DNA of 64,000 bases. It comes from Methylobacterium sp. Leaf91. GTDB taxonomy: Bacteria; Pseudomonadota; Alphaproteobacteria; Rhizobiales; Beijerinckiaceae. Made by a program: the position numbers and the translations under genes. This document shows, one piece after another, positions 37,432-46,857 of the stretch. The DNA lies in assembly GCF_001422815.1 (NCBI RefSeq), contig NZ_LMMP01000006.1, positions 62,001 to 126,000 of the forward strand, written 5' to 3'. The notes below the pieces were generated by a model. It saw nothing but the letters and a program-made list of their open reading frames with translations, searched no databases and was not told the origin of the DNA. How positions within the stretch are numbered: the first letter of the stretch is position 1; the number at the start of each line of letters is the position of its first letter.

Positions 37432-37787
37432 CTATCGCTCCCGCGCTGCCAGGTGGTCCTCGAACCGATCGTCCGCCCTGGCGATGAGTCCCTTGTAGAA
37501 ACGCTTTTGCGCCACCCCGGCCTTGTCACCCGCGATCAGGAGGATGGCTTGCCGCTCCGGATCGAAGGCGAAGGCGACCCGCCATACTCCCTATCCTCGG
37601 CCCGGAACCGCAATTCCTTCATATTGGCATGCCGGGACCCCGAAAGCTTGTCGACATGCGGGCGCCCGAGCGCAGGTCCGTACTCCATGAGAAGCAGCGA
37701 TAAGGCTGCAATCGTGTCTTGGACCGGCCCAGGCAACGCTTCGTATTCAGGATCGAATGCATCGTGCAGCACCACGGTCCAGGACAT
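37432..37787 (-). pseudogene. higB: HigB/RelE-type toxin, frameshifted
   Basis: The first part reads normally (MSWTVVLHDAFDPEYEALP ... HANMKELRFRAEDRE), then the frame runs into GGSPSPSIRSGKPSS and stops at 37536. In a second frame from about 37585 the family C-terminus continues: WRVAFAFDPERQAILLIAGD, then KAGVAQKRFYKGLIARADDRF, ending at a TAG at 37432. A 2-bp insertion or 1-bp deletion near 37584-37590 explains this. The full product would have about 117 residues. A silenced toxin beside an intact antitoxin is a common decay route. Confidence 0.8.
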
Positions 37788-37795
37788 CTGGAACT

Positions 37796-37811
37796 ATAAC
37801 CTCCAGGTTAT
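37796..37811. promoter_or_regulatory. Operator-like palindrome in front of higBA
   Basis: ATAACCT-CC-AGGTTAT is a perfect 7+2+7 palindrome ending 8 bp before the higB start. On the coding strand it contains the GGAGG ribosome site. Its place fits autorepression by HigA, inferred from other TA systems. Confidence 0.6.
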
Positions 37812-37889
37812 GGAAAAGCCAGATTATGCGATGAAGCCAGCTTCAGTTCAGCGCCTCGTGCAGGCACCGGCGACGGAGCGGAGTCGTCC

Positions 37890-39296
37890 TCAGAGTCCCG
37901 AGGATCGCTTGGCGGCCTTCATCGCCTGCAATGCCGCCCGCATCCCGCTGGCCATACCCTCGATGATGCGTTGGCGGCTACGGGCGATGGCGAGGGCATC
38001 GGCCGGCACCGAATGCGTAATGACCGAGCCCGCGCCGACGATGGCGCCGGCCCCGACGCTCACGGGCGCCACCAGGGCGGTGTTCGAGCCGATGAAGGCG
38101 CCGGCCCCGATCTCGGTCCGGTGCTTGTTCACCCCGTCGTAATTGCAGGTGATGGTGCCGGCCCCGACATTCGCGCCCGGCCCGATCTCGGCATCGCCGA
38201 GATAGGTCAGGTGGTTGGCCTTGGCGCCCTCGCCGAGGCGGGCGTTCTTCATCTCGACGAAATTGCCGATACGCGAGCCGGTCTCCAGCACCGCGCCGGG
38301 GCGAAGCCTCGCATAGGGGCCGATGCTGACGCCCTCTGCCAGGGTCGCGCCTTCGAGATGCGAGAAGGCATGAATCACGCAACGGTCGCCGACCGTCACG
38401 TGGGGGCCGAACACCACATGAGGTTCCACGAGAACGTCCCGGCCCAACACCGTGTCGACGCTGAAGAAAACCGTTTCCGGCGCCACCAGGGTGGCCCCGC
38501 TGATCTGGGCCGCGCGGCGCAGCCGCGCCTGGATCGTCGCCTCGGCGACGCTGAGCTGGACCCGGTCGTTGACGCCCTGCGCCTCGGCCTCGTCCACGGG
38601 CACCACCGCCACGGCGAGCCCGTCGTCCACGGCGAGGGCGACCGCGTCCGGCAGGTAGTACTCGCCCGCCGCGTTGGCGTTGCCGATCCGCGTGAGCAGG
38701 GCGAGGGCATGGGGGCCGGACAGTGCCATAAGTCCGGCATTGCACAGGGTGACGGCGCGTTCCTCCGCGCTCGCATCCTTCTCCTCGCGGATGGCGAGTA
38801 CGCGCCCGCCCTCCGTCAGCACCCGTCCGTAGCCGATGGGATTCTCCGCCGTGAAAGCCAGCACCGCCACCGCCGCCCCATCGGCCAGGGGCGCGCGCAG
38901 GCGGGTGAGGGTGGCCCCCGTGACGAGGGGAGTGTCGCCGAACGCGATCACCACGTCGTCGGAGCCCGCCTCCAGGGCCTCGCGGGCGGCCAGAACCGCA
39001 TGGGCGGTGCCGAGGCGCTCCACCTGCGGATGGACCGAGGCTCCGGGTGCGGCCCGCGCGATCTCGGCGGCCACCGCCTCCTGCCCCGGCTCAACCACCA
39101 CGGCGATGCGGGTCGCCCCGGCTTCGCGAGCGGCGGCGAGAACATGGCCGAGCATGGTCCGCCCGGCCACCGCGTGCAGCACCTTGGGCAGGTCGGACCG
39201 CATCCGCGTGCCCTTGCCGGCGGCGAGCACGATGGCCGTGAGGCTGCGTCCGCCCGTCCTGGCGGGCTCGGTCGAATGGGGGGTCTGCGCCGTCAT
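37890..39296 (-). CDS. glmU: Bifunctional GlmU (glucosamine-1-P acetyltransferase / GlcNAc-1-P uridyltransferase)
   Basis: 468 residues. The pyrophosphorylase half has [21 protein letters not shown] and, further in, the GDTPL metal site; the C-terminal half is a left-handed beta helix of hexapeptide repeats with [36 protein letters not shown] and [14 protein letters not shown]. It makes UDP-GlcNAc in the cytoplasm. Normally next to glmS in Rhizobiales; here higBA stands between them. Confidence 0.97.
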   Translation of the reverse strand: MTAQTPHSTEPARTGGRSLTAIVLAAGKGTRMRSDLPKVLHAVAGRTMLGHVLAAAREAGATRIAVVVEPGQEAVAAEIARAAPGASVHPQVERLGTAHAVLAAREALEAGSDDVVIAFGDTPLVTGATLTRLRAPLADGAAVAVLAFTAENPIGYGRVLTEGGRVLAIREEKDASAEERAVTLCNAGLMALSGPHALALLTRIGNANAAGEYYLPDAVALAVDDGLAVAVVPVDEAEAQGVNDRVQLSVAEATIQARLRRAAQISGATLVAPETVFFSVDTVLGRDVLVEPHVVFGPHVTVGDRCVIHAFSHLEGATLAEGVSIGPYARLRPGAVLETGSRIGNFVEMKNARLGEGAKANHLTYLGDAEIGPGANVGAGTITCNYDGVNKHRTEIGAGAFIGSNTALVAPVSVGAGAIVGAGSVITHSVPADALAIARSRQRIIEGMASGMRAALQAMKAAKRSSGL

Positions 39297-39447
39297 CGTC
39301 GCTCCGCCGCTGTCGAGCCGGGGGCCGGCTCGCGTCCTATCCGGCTGCGCTACTGTGTGGCTTGTCGGGTAGCAAGCCTGCGTGGCCGGTGAGCCGGAGG
39401 CGCGGACGCAGATCCGGTCCGAACCGTCTGGGTCATCAGCTCTTGCA

Positions 39448-39684
39448 TCAGCTCTTGAGGATCAGGGTGATCAGCACGGCGGCCACGCATACGAACATGA
39501 CGACCCCAAGGACCAGGCTCGCCAGGGTGGTGGTGGAGATATAGGTGCCGGCGACGGTTCCCAGCATGCGCGTGACACCGCCTCCCGCCGGGGAGGCGGC
39601 GTCACCGGGGTGGCCGCATCCCGGACAGGCCACGGCTTGCGCGGAGACCTGTCGCGAGCAGGCAGGGCATGGGATGAGCGCCAT
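39448..39684 (-). CDS. Small zinc-ribbon membrane protein
   Basis: 78 residues. [19 protein letters not shown] supplies four Cys for a zinc ribbon at the N-terminus, and one hydrophobic span follows ([20 protein letters not shown]). ATG 39684 is preferred over the upstream in-frame start because the ribbon begins directly after it. Function unknown; such proteins are common in bacteria as membrane-tethered zinc ribbons. Confidence 0.65.
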   Translation of the reverse strand: MALIPCPACSRQVSAQAVACPGCGHPGDAASPAGGGVTRMLGTVAGTYISTTTLASLVLGVVMFVCVAAVLITLILKS

Positions 39685-39940
39685 GAGGTGCCTCGTAAGA
39701 GGTGAACGACCCCTGGAATCTGTCACAAGCGCGGCTATTCGGCCAGTCCGGCACCCTTATCGCCCCTCGCCGCCCCTCGCCGCCGTTCCCGGCCGAACTG
39801 CTTGCCTGCCGGGAAAATCCGCGTTCCGTTGAACGGTTTCGGTTCCTTCCGGCTTAAGGTTGGGTTCGGGCCGTGCCGTGGTAAAGCCGGGACATACTGC
39901 ATCGCACCCCGCGCCTTCCCGCGCCGACATTACAGGTCCA

Positions 39941-41551
39941 ATGACGCCGACGATTCCGGGACTTCGCCGCGCCGTGACAGAACCCTCCTCCGATGATCCC
40001 GTGGTGACGGGACCGCAGGACCGGAGCCGCCGGGAGCTTTTCTTGCAGGCGAGCGCCGCCGCGCTGGCTCTCTCCCTCCCCGGCACCGCCTCGACCGCCT
40101 GGGCGGACGATGCCCCCGCCCTCCCCGCCGAGGGCGCGCCGTTCCTCGGCCATACGGTGCCCGACCTCGCCCGCGAGCTTGCCAAACGCCCCTATGCCGC
40201 CCCCCGCACCGACGACCTGCCCGGCGCCCTGACCGGGCTCAACCGCGAGCAGTACAACGCCATCCGGACCGTGCCGGGCAGCGCGATTTGGGCGAACGAG
40301 GCCTTCGGCTTCACCCTCGAGCCCCTGCATCGCGGCTCGGTCTTCACCGGCCGCGTGGCCCTGGCCCTGGTGGAGGACGGCACGGTGCGGCCGCTGGCCT
40401 ACGACCGCGCCCGGTTCGAGGCGGAGGGCATCGCCCTGCCCGAGTTCAAGGACGATCCCGGCTATTCGGGCCTGCGCATCCGCGCCCGGTTCGATGGCGG
40501 CGAACTCACCGATTTCGCCACCTTCCAGGGGGCGTCGTTCTTCCGCCTCGTCGCCACCGGCCAGGGCTTCGGCGTCACCGCGCGCGCCCTCACCCTGCGC
40601 CCCGCCGATTCACGCGGCGAGGAGTTCCCCGAACTCCGTGCCATCTGGGTCGAGCGGCCGGGCCCCGGCGGCCCGCTGGTGCTGCATTGCCTCGTCGATT
40701 CCCCCTCGGCCACCGCTTCCCTGAGGATGAGCCTGCGGCCCGGCGGCGATTCGCTCTGCGATGTCGAGGGCACGGTGTTCGCGCGCGCGGCTATCGACCA
40801 TCTCGGTCTCGGCGGCATGACTACGAGCTACCTCTTCGGCCCCTACGACCGGCGCGGTGCCGACGATGCCCGCGCCGGCGCCTATGCCTCCACCGGCCTG
40901 CAGATCCGCACCGGTGCCAATGAGGCGATCTGGCGTCCCGCGCGCAACCCGGAGACGCTGCAGGTCTCGTCCTTCGTCGACGAGAACCCCAAAGGGTTCG
41001 GCCTGATGCAGCGGGCGCGCAGCTACGCCGATTTCGAGGACGACGTGCAGCATTGGGAGTGGCGCCCGTCGCTTTGGCTCGAGCCGTTCGGCAATTGGGG
41101 GCCGGGGGCGGTGACGCTCCTCGAGATCCCGAGCGATTCCGAGTTCAACGAGAACATCCTGGCCTATTGGCGGCCGAAGGCGACGCTGGCGGCGGGCACC
41201 GAGCATGCGTTCAGCTATCGCCAGCACTGGTGCTGGCAGCCGCCGGAGGCGCCGCCCGTGGCGCTCGTCTCCGGCACCCGCAGCGGCAAGGCGCCGGGGA
41301 GCAACCGCCGCCTCTTCCTGGTGGATTTCACCGGTGACATCCTGTTCGCCGATCCCGACCTGCAGCCGACGCTCCTGACCTCGCCCGGCACGGTGGCGGC
41401 CCCGACCCTCTATCGCTATCCCGACCGTAAGACGGTGCGGGTCTCCTTCGAGCTCGACACGGGCGGCGGGAAGTCCTGCGAACTGCGCCTCGTGCTCAAG
41501 CGCGGGGAGGCCTCCGTCACCGAAACCTGGCTCTACCGGTGGACACCCTGA
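39941..41551 (+). CDS. opgG: Periplasmic glucan biosynthesis protein (MdoG/MdoD family)
   Basis: 536 residues. The N-terminus carries a Tat-type signal (RSRRELFLQASAAALALSL, AWADDA), a feature of the OpgD branch. Family motifs include FLGHTVPDLARELAKRPYA, YNAIRTVPGSAIW, LAYDRARFEAEG, SSFVDENPKGFGLMQR, DFEDDVQHWEWRPSLWLEP and ENILAYWRP. Together with OpgH it builds or tailors osmoregulated periplasmic glucans. The opgH GTG overlaps its 3' end by 13 bp. Whether it acts as OpgG or OpgD cannot be decided here. Confidence 0.9.
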   Translation: MTPTIPGLRRAVTEPSSDDPVVTGPQDRSRRELFLQASAAALALSLPGTASTAWADDAPALPAEGAPFLGHTVPDLARELAKRPYAAPRTDDLPGALTGLNREQYNAIRTVPGSAIWANEAFGFTLEPLHRGSVFTGRVALALVEDGTVRPLAYDRARFEAEGIALPEFKDDPGYSGLRIRARFDGGELTDFATFQGASFFRLVATGQGFGVTARALTLRPADSRGEEFPELRAIWVERPGPGGPLVLHCLVDSPSATASLRMSLRPGGDSLCDVEGTVFARAAIDHLGLGGMTTSYLFGPYDRRGADDARAGAYASTGLQIRTGANEAIWRPARNPETLQVSSFVDENPKGFGLMQRARSYADFEDDVQHWEWRPSLWLEPFGNWGPGAVTLLEIPSDSEFNENILAYWRPKATLAAGTEHAFSYRQHWCWQPPEAPPVALVSGTRSGKAPGSNRRLFLVDFTGDILFADPDLQPTLLTSPGTVAAPTLYRYPDRKTVRVSFELDTGGGKSCELRLVLKRGEASVTETWLYRWTP

Positions 41552-43689
41552 ACACGCACGCGCTTCCCCCCACCGCCCCGGCTTCCTTCCGGCCCGCGAT
41601 GCCGCCCGAAGCCCCGCTGCCCATGCCGGTGCAGGCGCTCGACCGCTGGGACCCCGCATCTGGGCACCGTCCGGCCAAGCCCGCACGGCGGCCCTGGGCC
41701 GCCCGCGCCTTCGTCTTCGGCGGGGCGGCGCTGCTCACCGCCTATGGCGCCCTGGAGATGTACGAGGTCGTGGCCGTCTCGGGCGGGACGACGGCGCTGC
41801 AATATGTGCTGCTCGTGCTCTTCACCCTGAACTTCTCTTGGATCGCCCTCTCCTTCATGAGCGCGATCCTGGGCTTCGCCACGCTCCTGCGCCGGCCGAA
41901 GGCGCCGCTTCCGCCGACCCGGCTCGCCACGAAGACCGCCATCGTCATGCCGGTCTACAACGAGGCCACCGCCCGCACCTTCGCGGCCGTGGAAGCCATG
42001 CGGGCGGAGATCGACGCCACCGGCCTCGGCGAGGCCTTCGACTATTTCGTCCTGTCGGACTCGACGGTGGGCGATGCCTGGATCGCCGAGGAGCGCGCCT
42101 TCCTCGATCTGCGCGAGCGCTGGGGCGAGGATGCGCGGCTCTATTACCGGCACCGGGCGAAGAACCACCACCGCAAGGCCGGCAATATCGGCGACTTCGT
42201 CTCGCGCTGGGGCGGGGCCTACGACCACATGCTGGTGCTCGACGCCGACAGCCTGATGACCGGTCCTTGCGTGGTCCATCTCGCCGCCGCCATGGAGGCG
42301 GACCCGGATTCCGGCATCATCCAGTCGCTGCCGCTCATCATCAACCGCAACACCCTGTTCGCCCGCGTCCAGCAATTCGCCGCCCGCATCTACGGCCCGG
42401 TCATCGCCACGGGCCTCTCCGTCTGGTCGGGCCGCGACGGCAATTACTGGGGCCACAACGCCATCATCCGCACCCGCGCCTTCGCGGAGGCCTGCGGCCT
42501 GCCCGACCTCAAGGGCAAACCCCCCTTCGGCGGCCACATCCTCAGCCACGATTTCGTCGAGGCGGCGCTGATCCGGCGGGCCGGCTGGAGCGTGACCATG
42601 CTGCCCGCCCTGCCCGGCTCCTACGAGGAGAGCCCGCCCTCCCTCATCGACGTCGCGGTGCGCGACCGGCGCTGGGCGCAAGGCAACCTCCAGCACAGCC
42701 GCGTCATCGGGGCGGCGGGCCTGACGCTGGCTTCGCGCCAGCATTTCGCCACCGGCATCGCCGGCTACGTCGCCTCACCGCTCTGGCTCGGCCAGCTCGT
42801 GGTCGGTATCGCCCTGGTGCTCCAGACCGCCTATGTGCGGCCGGAATACTTTACCTCCGAATTCGGGCTCTACCCGGTCTGGCCGCGCTTCGACCCCGTG
42901 CGCGCGCTCCAGCTGTTCGGGCTCACCATGGGCATCCTGCTGGCGCCGAAGCTCCTGGGGCTGATCCTCGCCCTCATCGACGGGCCGGTGCGCCGGGCCT
43001 CGGGCGGCGCCATCCGCCTCGTCCTGTCGAGCCTGATCGAGACGATCCTCTCCGCCCTCATCGCCCCCATCGCCATGCTGATCCAATCCGGCTCGGTGTT
43101 CGAGATCCTGGTCGGGCGCGATACCGGCTGGAACCCGCAGCGGCGCGACGACGGCTCGATACCCTTGCGCGACATCGTCCGCCGCCACCGCTGGCACATG
43201 GTGCTGGGACTGGTGACTGGCATCGCCGCCTTCGCCATCGCCACCTCGCTGTTCCTCTGGATGTCGCCCACCATCCTCGGCCTTGTCCTGGCGATCCCGA
43301 TCTCCTGGGCGAGCGGCCAGCTCTCCTGGGGCCTCGCCCTCAAGCGCCTTGGCCTGCTGATGACCCCGGAGGAGCGCGACCCGCCCGCCATCGCCGTCAC
43401 CGCCGGGACGCTCGCCGCCCGCAACGCCGAGGCCGGCCTCGACGACTCGGATGCGATCCGCGCCCTCCACGCCGATGCGGGCTTCGCCGAGGCCCATGCC
43501 CTGATGCTGCCCGAGATGCCCCAACGCCCCCGCGGCGTGATCGACACCGACCGCGCCCTCGCCCAGGCCAAGGTGGTGGAGGCCGAGACCGTCGCCGAGG
43601 CCGCCGAGTGGCTCAGCCCCAAGGAGCGCATGGCCCTCCTCCACGACCGCGCCCTCCTCGACCGCCTCACCCGCCTCGCGCCCGCGTGA
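41539..43689 (+). CDS. opgH: Glucans biosynthesis glucosyltransferase MdoH/OpgH
   Basis: 716 residues, a polytopic GT2 enzyme. Membrane spans lie at about 55-110 and in the C-terminal third. Catalytic parts: IVMPVYNEATARTFAAVEAM, YDHMLVLDADSLMTG (DxD), GHILSHDFVEAALIRRAGW, and DRRWAQGNLQHSRV (QxxRW-like). It polymerises UDP-glucose into the beta-1,2 glucan backbone across the inner membrane. GTG 41539 overlaps opgG, so translation is coupled. A hairpin repeat follows the stop. Confidence 0.95.
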   Translation: MDTLNTHALPPTAPASFRPAMPPEAPLPMPVQALDRWDPASGHRPAKPARRPWAARAFVFGGAALLTAYGALEMYEVVAVSGGTTALQYVLLVLFTLNFSWIALSFMSAILGFATLLRRPKAPLPPTRLATKTAIVMPVYNEATARTFAAVEAMRAEIDATGLGEAFDYFVLSDSTVGDAWIAEERAFLDLRERWGEDARLYYRHRAKNHHRKAGNIGDFVSRWGGAYDHMLVLDADSLMTGPCVVHLAAAMEADPDSGIIQSLPLIINRNTLFARVQQFAARIYGPVIATGLSVWSGRDGNYWGHNAIIRTRAFAEACGLPDLKGKPPFGGHILSHDFVEAALIRRAGWSVTMLPALPGSYEESPPSLIDVAVRDRRWAQGNLQHSRVIGAAGLTLASRQHFATGIAGYVASPLWLGQLVVGIALVLQTAYVRPEYFTSEFGLYPVWPRFDPVRALQLFGLTMGILLAPKLLGLILALIDGPVRRASGGAIRLVLSSLIETILSALIAPIAMLIQSGSVFEILVGRDTGWNPQRRDDGSIPLRDIVRRHRWHMVLGLVTGIAAFAIATSLFLWMSPTILGLVLAIPISWASGQLSWGLALKRLGLLMTPEERDPPAIAVTAGTLAARNAEAGLDDSDAIRALHADAGFAEAHALMLPEMPQRPRGVIDTDRALAQAKVVEAETVAEAAEWLSPKERMALLHDRALLDRLTRLAPA

Positions 43690-43730
43690 GCTACGATCGT
43701 CACGCCTGTCGCGGGATGCGCTGACGAGCC

Positions 43731-43874
43731 CTCCTCCCCAGCGGATCTCGGGCCTGCCCGAGATCCGTCGAGCTTGTGGGGAGGAGTTGGAGGTGGGGGT
43801 GGTCGGGCGACCCTCAAGCTGCGGAGGCTGGCGGAGCCACCCCCACTCCTAACCTCTCCCCACAAGGGGGAGAG
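43731..43874. repeat. Multi-hairpin intergenic repeat, copy 3
   Basis: CTCCTCCCCA/TGGGGAGGAG (43731-43786) encloses a perfect inner hairpin GGATCTCGGGC-CT-GCCCGAGATCC (43743-43766). Next come GGTGGGGGTGGTCGGGCGAC, CTGCGGAGGC, a matching CCACCCCCA, and CTCTCCCC-ACAA-GGGGGAGAG. The same loop words occur in copy 2. No gene is seen in 43690-44026. Confidence 0.7.
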
Positions 43875-44026
43875 GGACGCGGTCTGCCAACGAGGGCAGA
43901 TGTGTGAATCCGGTAGCCCGCGTGAGACGGGGGGATCGACCGTGCCCGGAGCTCGTTTCCACGAGAGCCCGCGGATCCGGGCGGCCGATGCCGGCCCCCT
44001 GCCCGCTCGGCGGCCGATCCGGAAGG

Positions 44027-44440
44027 TCAGTCGGCGCTTCCCGAATCGGGTGCCTTGGCGAGACGGTCCGCCAGGGAGGCCTCGTACTGGATGAGGTCCT
44101 TGCCCCGCTTCATCGCCCGGTAGAAGTCCCGCGCCGCCACGTGGGCGTTGATGTCCCGGACATAGGGAGCCGTGGTCGGTACCGCCTCGAGCAATTCGCT
44201 CGCCTGGGCCACGAACAGGTTCTCGATCTCCGACACGTCGTCGGAGAGATAGAGCACCGTGAGAGTCAGGTAGAGGCGCTTGCAGGCCGTATCGGCCTCG
44301 CTCTCCGTGATGATGTCGGATTCGCGCAGGAACTTCGTCATCGTCTCGATGACGAAACTCGACCGCCGGGACCCGTTGCGGATCGCGGCCCCGCCGATCA
44401 GCAACCGCTCGAACGGCTTGAGTTCGATCTTCAGGGGCAT
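44027..44440 (-). CDS. flbT: Flagellar biosynthesis repressor FlbT
   Basis: 137 residues from ATG 44440. The start MPLKIELKPFERLLIGGAAI is diagnostic of FlbT, followed by ESDIITESEADTACKRLYLTL. In Caulobacter, FlbT binds the 5' untranslated region of flagellin mRNA and promotes its decay until the hook is complete. Here it is divergent from a flagellin gene, 241 bp away, so the target may be the neighbour. Confidence 0.93.
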   Translation of the reverse strand: MPLKIELKPFERLLIGGAAIRNGSRRSSFVIETMTKFLRESDIITESEADTACKRLYLTLTVLYLSDDVSEIENLFVAQASELLEAVPTTAPYVRDINAHVAARDFYRAMKRGKDLIQYEASLADRLAKAPDSGSAD

Positions 44441-44681
44441 GACCGGTCCTTCGGGCTCGGGCGGGATCATCGGTCCGGACGGTTAACAATACGTCACCGC
44501 TTTGGCCGGGGTTGCTTCGCGGAATCCGGCATCGCCCGGAGGTCGCGAAGATGAGGAGAATGCAGCGGATCTCCCACATGTTTCGTTGACTGTCCGCCTT
44601 AAGACCTTCGCAACGTCCTCGTGGTTTGGTGACGCTGCATCCAAAAAAGGGGTGCTTCCAGATCAGAATGGATCAGACCTC

Positions 44682-46346
44682 ATGTCTTCAGGCATCACCC
44701 TCACCTCTGCGACCCGCCAGAACCTGCTCTCGCTGCAGGGCACCGCCGATCTGCTGACCCAGACCCAGAACCGTCTGTCGACCGGCAAGAAGGTCAACTC
44801 GGCCCTCGACGATCCGACGAGCTTCTTCACCTCGCAGTCCCTGTCCGGCCGCTCGGGCGATCTCGGCTCGCTCCTCAACGGCATCTCGAACGGCGTCCAG
44901 ACGATCCAGGCCGCCAACCAGGGCATCACCTCGATCCAGAAGCTGGTCGACTCGGCCAAGTCCACCGCCAACCAGGCGCTGGCCGACAAGAGCTCCGTTT
45001 CGAATGGAACCCCGGCGACCGCTGCCGCGCTCACCGCCAGTGTTGGTTACCAGGGCAGCACCACCGCCGCAGTCGATGGCACCCAGAATTTCTCGGGTAG
45101 CAATAGCCTGGTGTTCACGGTCTCTGGCGGAAGCGCTGCGAGCGTCGCGACGCCATCGACGATTACTCTCAATGCCTCCACCCTCGGCGGCCTGACCAGC
45201 GACCTGACGAAGGTGACCGCCGACACCATCGTGACGGCGATCAACAACCAGCTCGCCAACGATGCCGTGCCGTCGGGCGTCACCGCATCGAAAACGACCG
45301 ACGGCCGTATCGTGTTCACCACGACCGACACGGGTGCCGATTCCGCGGTGACCCTCACCAATACGTCCGGCGCCGTCGACATCGGTTTCGGCGTCGGAAC
45401 GACGGCCCAGACGGCAACAGGCGCTGATGCCAAGAACAGCGCGAAAGCCGCCGTCGTTTCCGGCGAAGTGCTTGCGACGACGATCGATCTATCCGGCACT
45501 GCCGTTGCGCCGAGCTTCGAAATCCAGCTCGGCTCGGGTGCCAAGAAGTCCATCACCGTCGCCGACGGTGCGACGGCAAACGCCACCACGCAGGCTGAAA
45601 TCGCGACCTCGATCAACGCTCAGCTCAATGCCGACACCGGTTTCGCCGGAAAAGTCACCGCCAGCTTCGTGGACAACCGGCTTACCTTCACGTCGACGGG
45701 AACCGGTACCTCGGAGAAGATCACCCTCAGCAACGCGGCCGGCACCAACATCGGCTTCGGCACCGCCGGTGCAACGGGCACGCCGGTCGTCGGCTCAGGC
45801 TCGGGCTCTGCCAGCGGCACCAACGCGACCCGCACCTCGCTCGCCAAGCAGTTCAACACCCTGCTCGATCAGATCACCCAGCAGGCGAAGGACTCGAGCT
45901 ACAACGGCATCAACCTGCTGTACCGCTCGGGCACCGACAAGGCCGAGAACTCGCTGAAGGTCACCTTCAACGAGACGGGTTCTTCGAACCTGAACATCGA
46001 AGGCGCCAAGCTCGATTCCGATGGTCTGGGCCTTGCCTCGGCCACCGGCGGCTTCCAGTCCGACGATGAGATCAATACGGCTCTGACGGCCCTGACCGCT
46101 GCCACCAGCCAGCTTCGCGCCCAGTCCTCGACCTTCGGCTCCAACCTCTCGGTGGTGCAGAACCGTCAGGACTTCTCGAAGAACCTGATCAACATCCTCG
46201 ACACCGGCTCGGCCAACCTGACGAACGCGGACCTCAACGAGGAAGCCGCCAACTCCCAGGCCCTGTCGACCCGCCAGTCGATCGGCATCTCGGCCCTCTC
46301 GCTCGCCAACACGGCGCAGCAGGGCATCCTGCAGCTTCTCCGCTAA
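44682..46346 (+). CDS. fliC: Flagellin
   Basis: 554 residues from ATG 44682. Conserved D0/D1 ends: ITLTSATRQNLLSLQGTADL, NRLSTGKKVNSALDDPTSFF at the N-terminus, and NLTNADLNEEAANSQALSTR with SIGISALSLANTAQQGILQL at the C-terminus. The centre (about 105-410) is a Thr/Ala/Ser/Gly-rich variable domain with repeated NFSG/ITLNAST-like and GSGSAS stretches and few charged residues. It is exported through the flagellar type III apparatus and polymerises into the filament. A strong terminator follows. FlbT is encoded divergently. Confidence 0.95.
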   Translation: MSSGITLTSATRQNLLSLQGTADLLTQTQNRLSTGKKVNSALDDPTSFFTSQSLSGRSGDLGSLLNGISNGVQTIQAANQGITSIQKLVDSAKSTANQALADKSSVSNGTPATAAALTASVGYQGSTTAAVDGTQNFSGSNSLVFTVSGGSAASVATPSTITLNASTLGGLTSDLTKVTADTIVTAINNQLANDAVPSGVTASKTTDGRIVFTTTDTGADSAVTLTNTSGAVDIGFGVGTTAQTATGADAKNSAKAAVVSGEVLATTIDLSGTAVAPSFEIQLGSGAKKSITVADGATANATTQAEIATSINAQLNADTGFAGKVTASFVDNRLTFTSTGTGTSEKITLSNAAGTNIGFGTAGATGTPVVGSGSGSASGTNATRTSLAKQFNTLLDQITQQAKDSSYNGINLLYRSGTDKAENSLKVTFNETGSSNLNIEGAKLDSDGLGLASATGGFQSDDEINTALTALTAATSQLRAQSSTFGSNLSVVQNRQDFSKNLINILDTGSANLTNADLNEEAANSQALSTRQSIGISALSLANTAQQGILQLLR

Positions 46347-46371
46347 GCGGATCAGCCATCACGACACTAAG

Positions 46372-46398
46372 CGGCCGGGGGAAACCCCGGCCGTTTTC
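46372..46398 (+). terminator. Rho-independent terminator after flagellin
   Basis: CGGCCGGGG, tetraloop GAAA, CCCCGGCCG, then TTTTCG: a perfect 9-bp stem. Confidence 0.92.
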
Positions 46399-46624
46399 GT
46401 TCGCGCCGCGTCCCGGCCCCGGCCGGATGGAGATTCTCGCGGGACGACCGCGCGGACCGTCACGATCCGACAGATAAGGGCGGTTCGGTCTCGCTGCCGC
46501 CGCCGCCACGGGCGACGCTGCCCCGCATGCGGCCGGGGACAAGGCCGCCGGATGACGGGATCGAGCCCGTTCAGCGACGGACGACAGCCCAGGCGTCGGC
46601 GAAGGCACGCCATCGCGCCTTCCC

Positions 46625-46680
46625 AACGGCTTGGAAGGATGGCCGAGTGGTTCGAGGAAGCGGACTTCAGATTCGCTCCC
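46625..46680 (+). pseudogene. tRNA-Ser 5' remnant
   Basis: AACGGCTTGGAAGG, one mismatch, then TGGCCGAGTGGTT repeats the first 20 bases of the tRNA-Ser gene at 62581 together with 8 bases of its upstream flank. Further on the match decays (anticodon-arm-like GCGGACTTCAGATTCGC), and no T arm or 3' acceptor strand is found. It is a truncated or decayed tRNA-Ser gene. The rest of 46394-46857 shows no gene. Confidence 0.6.
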
Positions 46681-46857
46681 GGCCATTCCCCACAGTCCCT
46701 CGAGATCAGCGACAGTATTGCCCGGGCTCGGTCTTTCGATCCGAAGGCGTTCGCTCGCCGTTCTCTGCCCCTGCCCGTATCGAGGCGTTGGGCGGGCCAA
46801 AGGCGGTAGCACTCGTCCGGCCTCTGGCCCGCCGCCGAACGGCCGCCGGAGCGGAGC

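Noticed and set aside
44500..44660. Sigma-54 promoter for flagellin (TTGGCCGGGGTTGCTT and similar)
   Set aside because: The distance between GG and GC elements is 9-10 bp in place of the required spacing, so it does not fit the -24/-12 consensus.
46633..46735. Possible selenocysteine or suppressor tRNA (anticodon-like TCA loop)
   Set aside because: No T arm and no 3' acceptor strand can be paired; the sequence fits a decayed tRNA-Ser 5' part.
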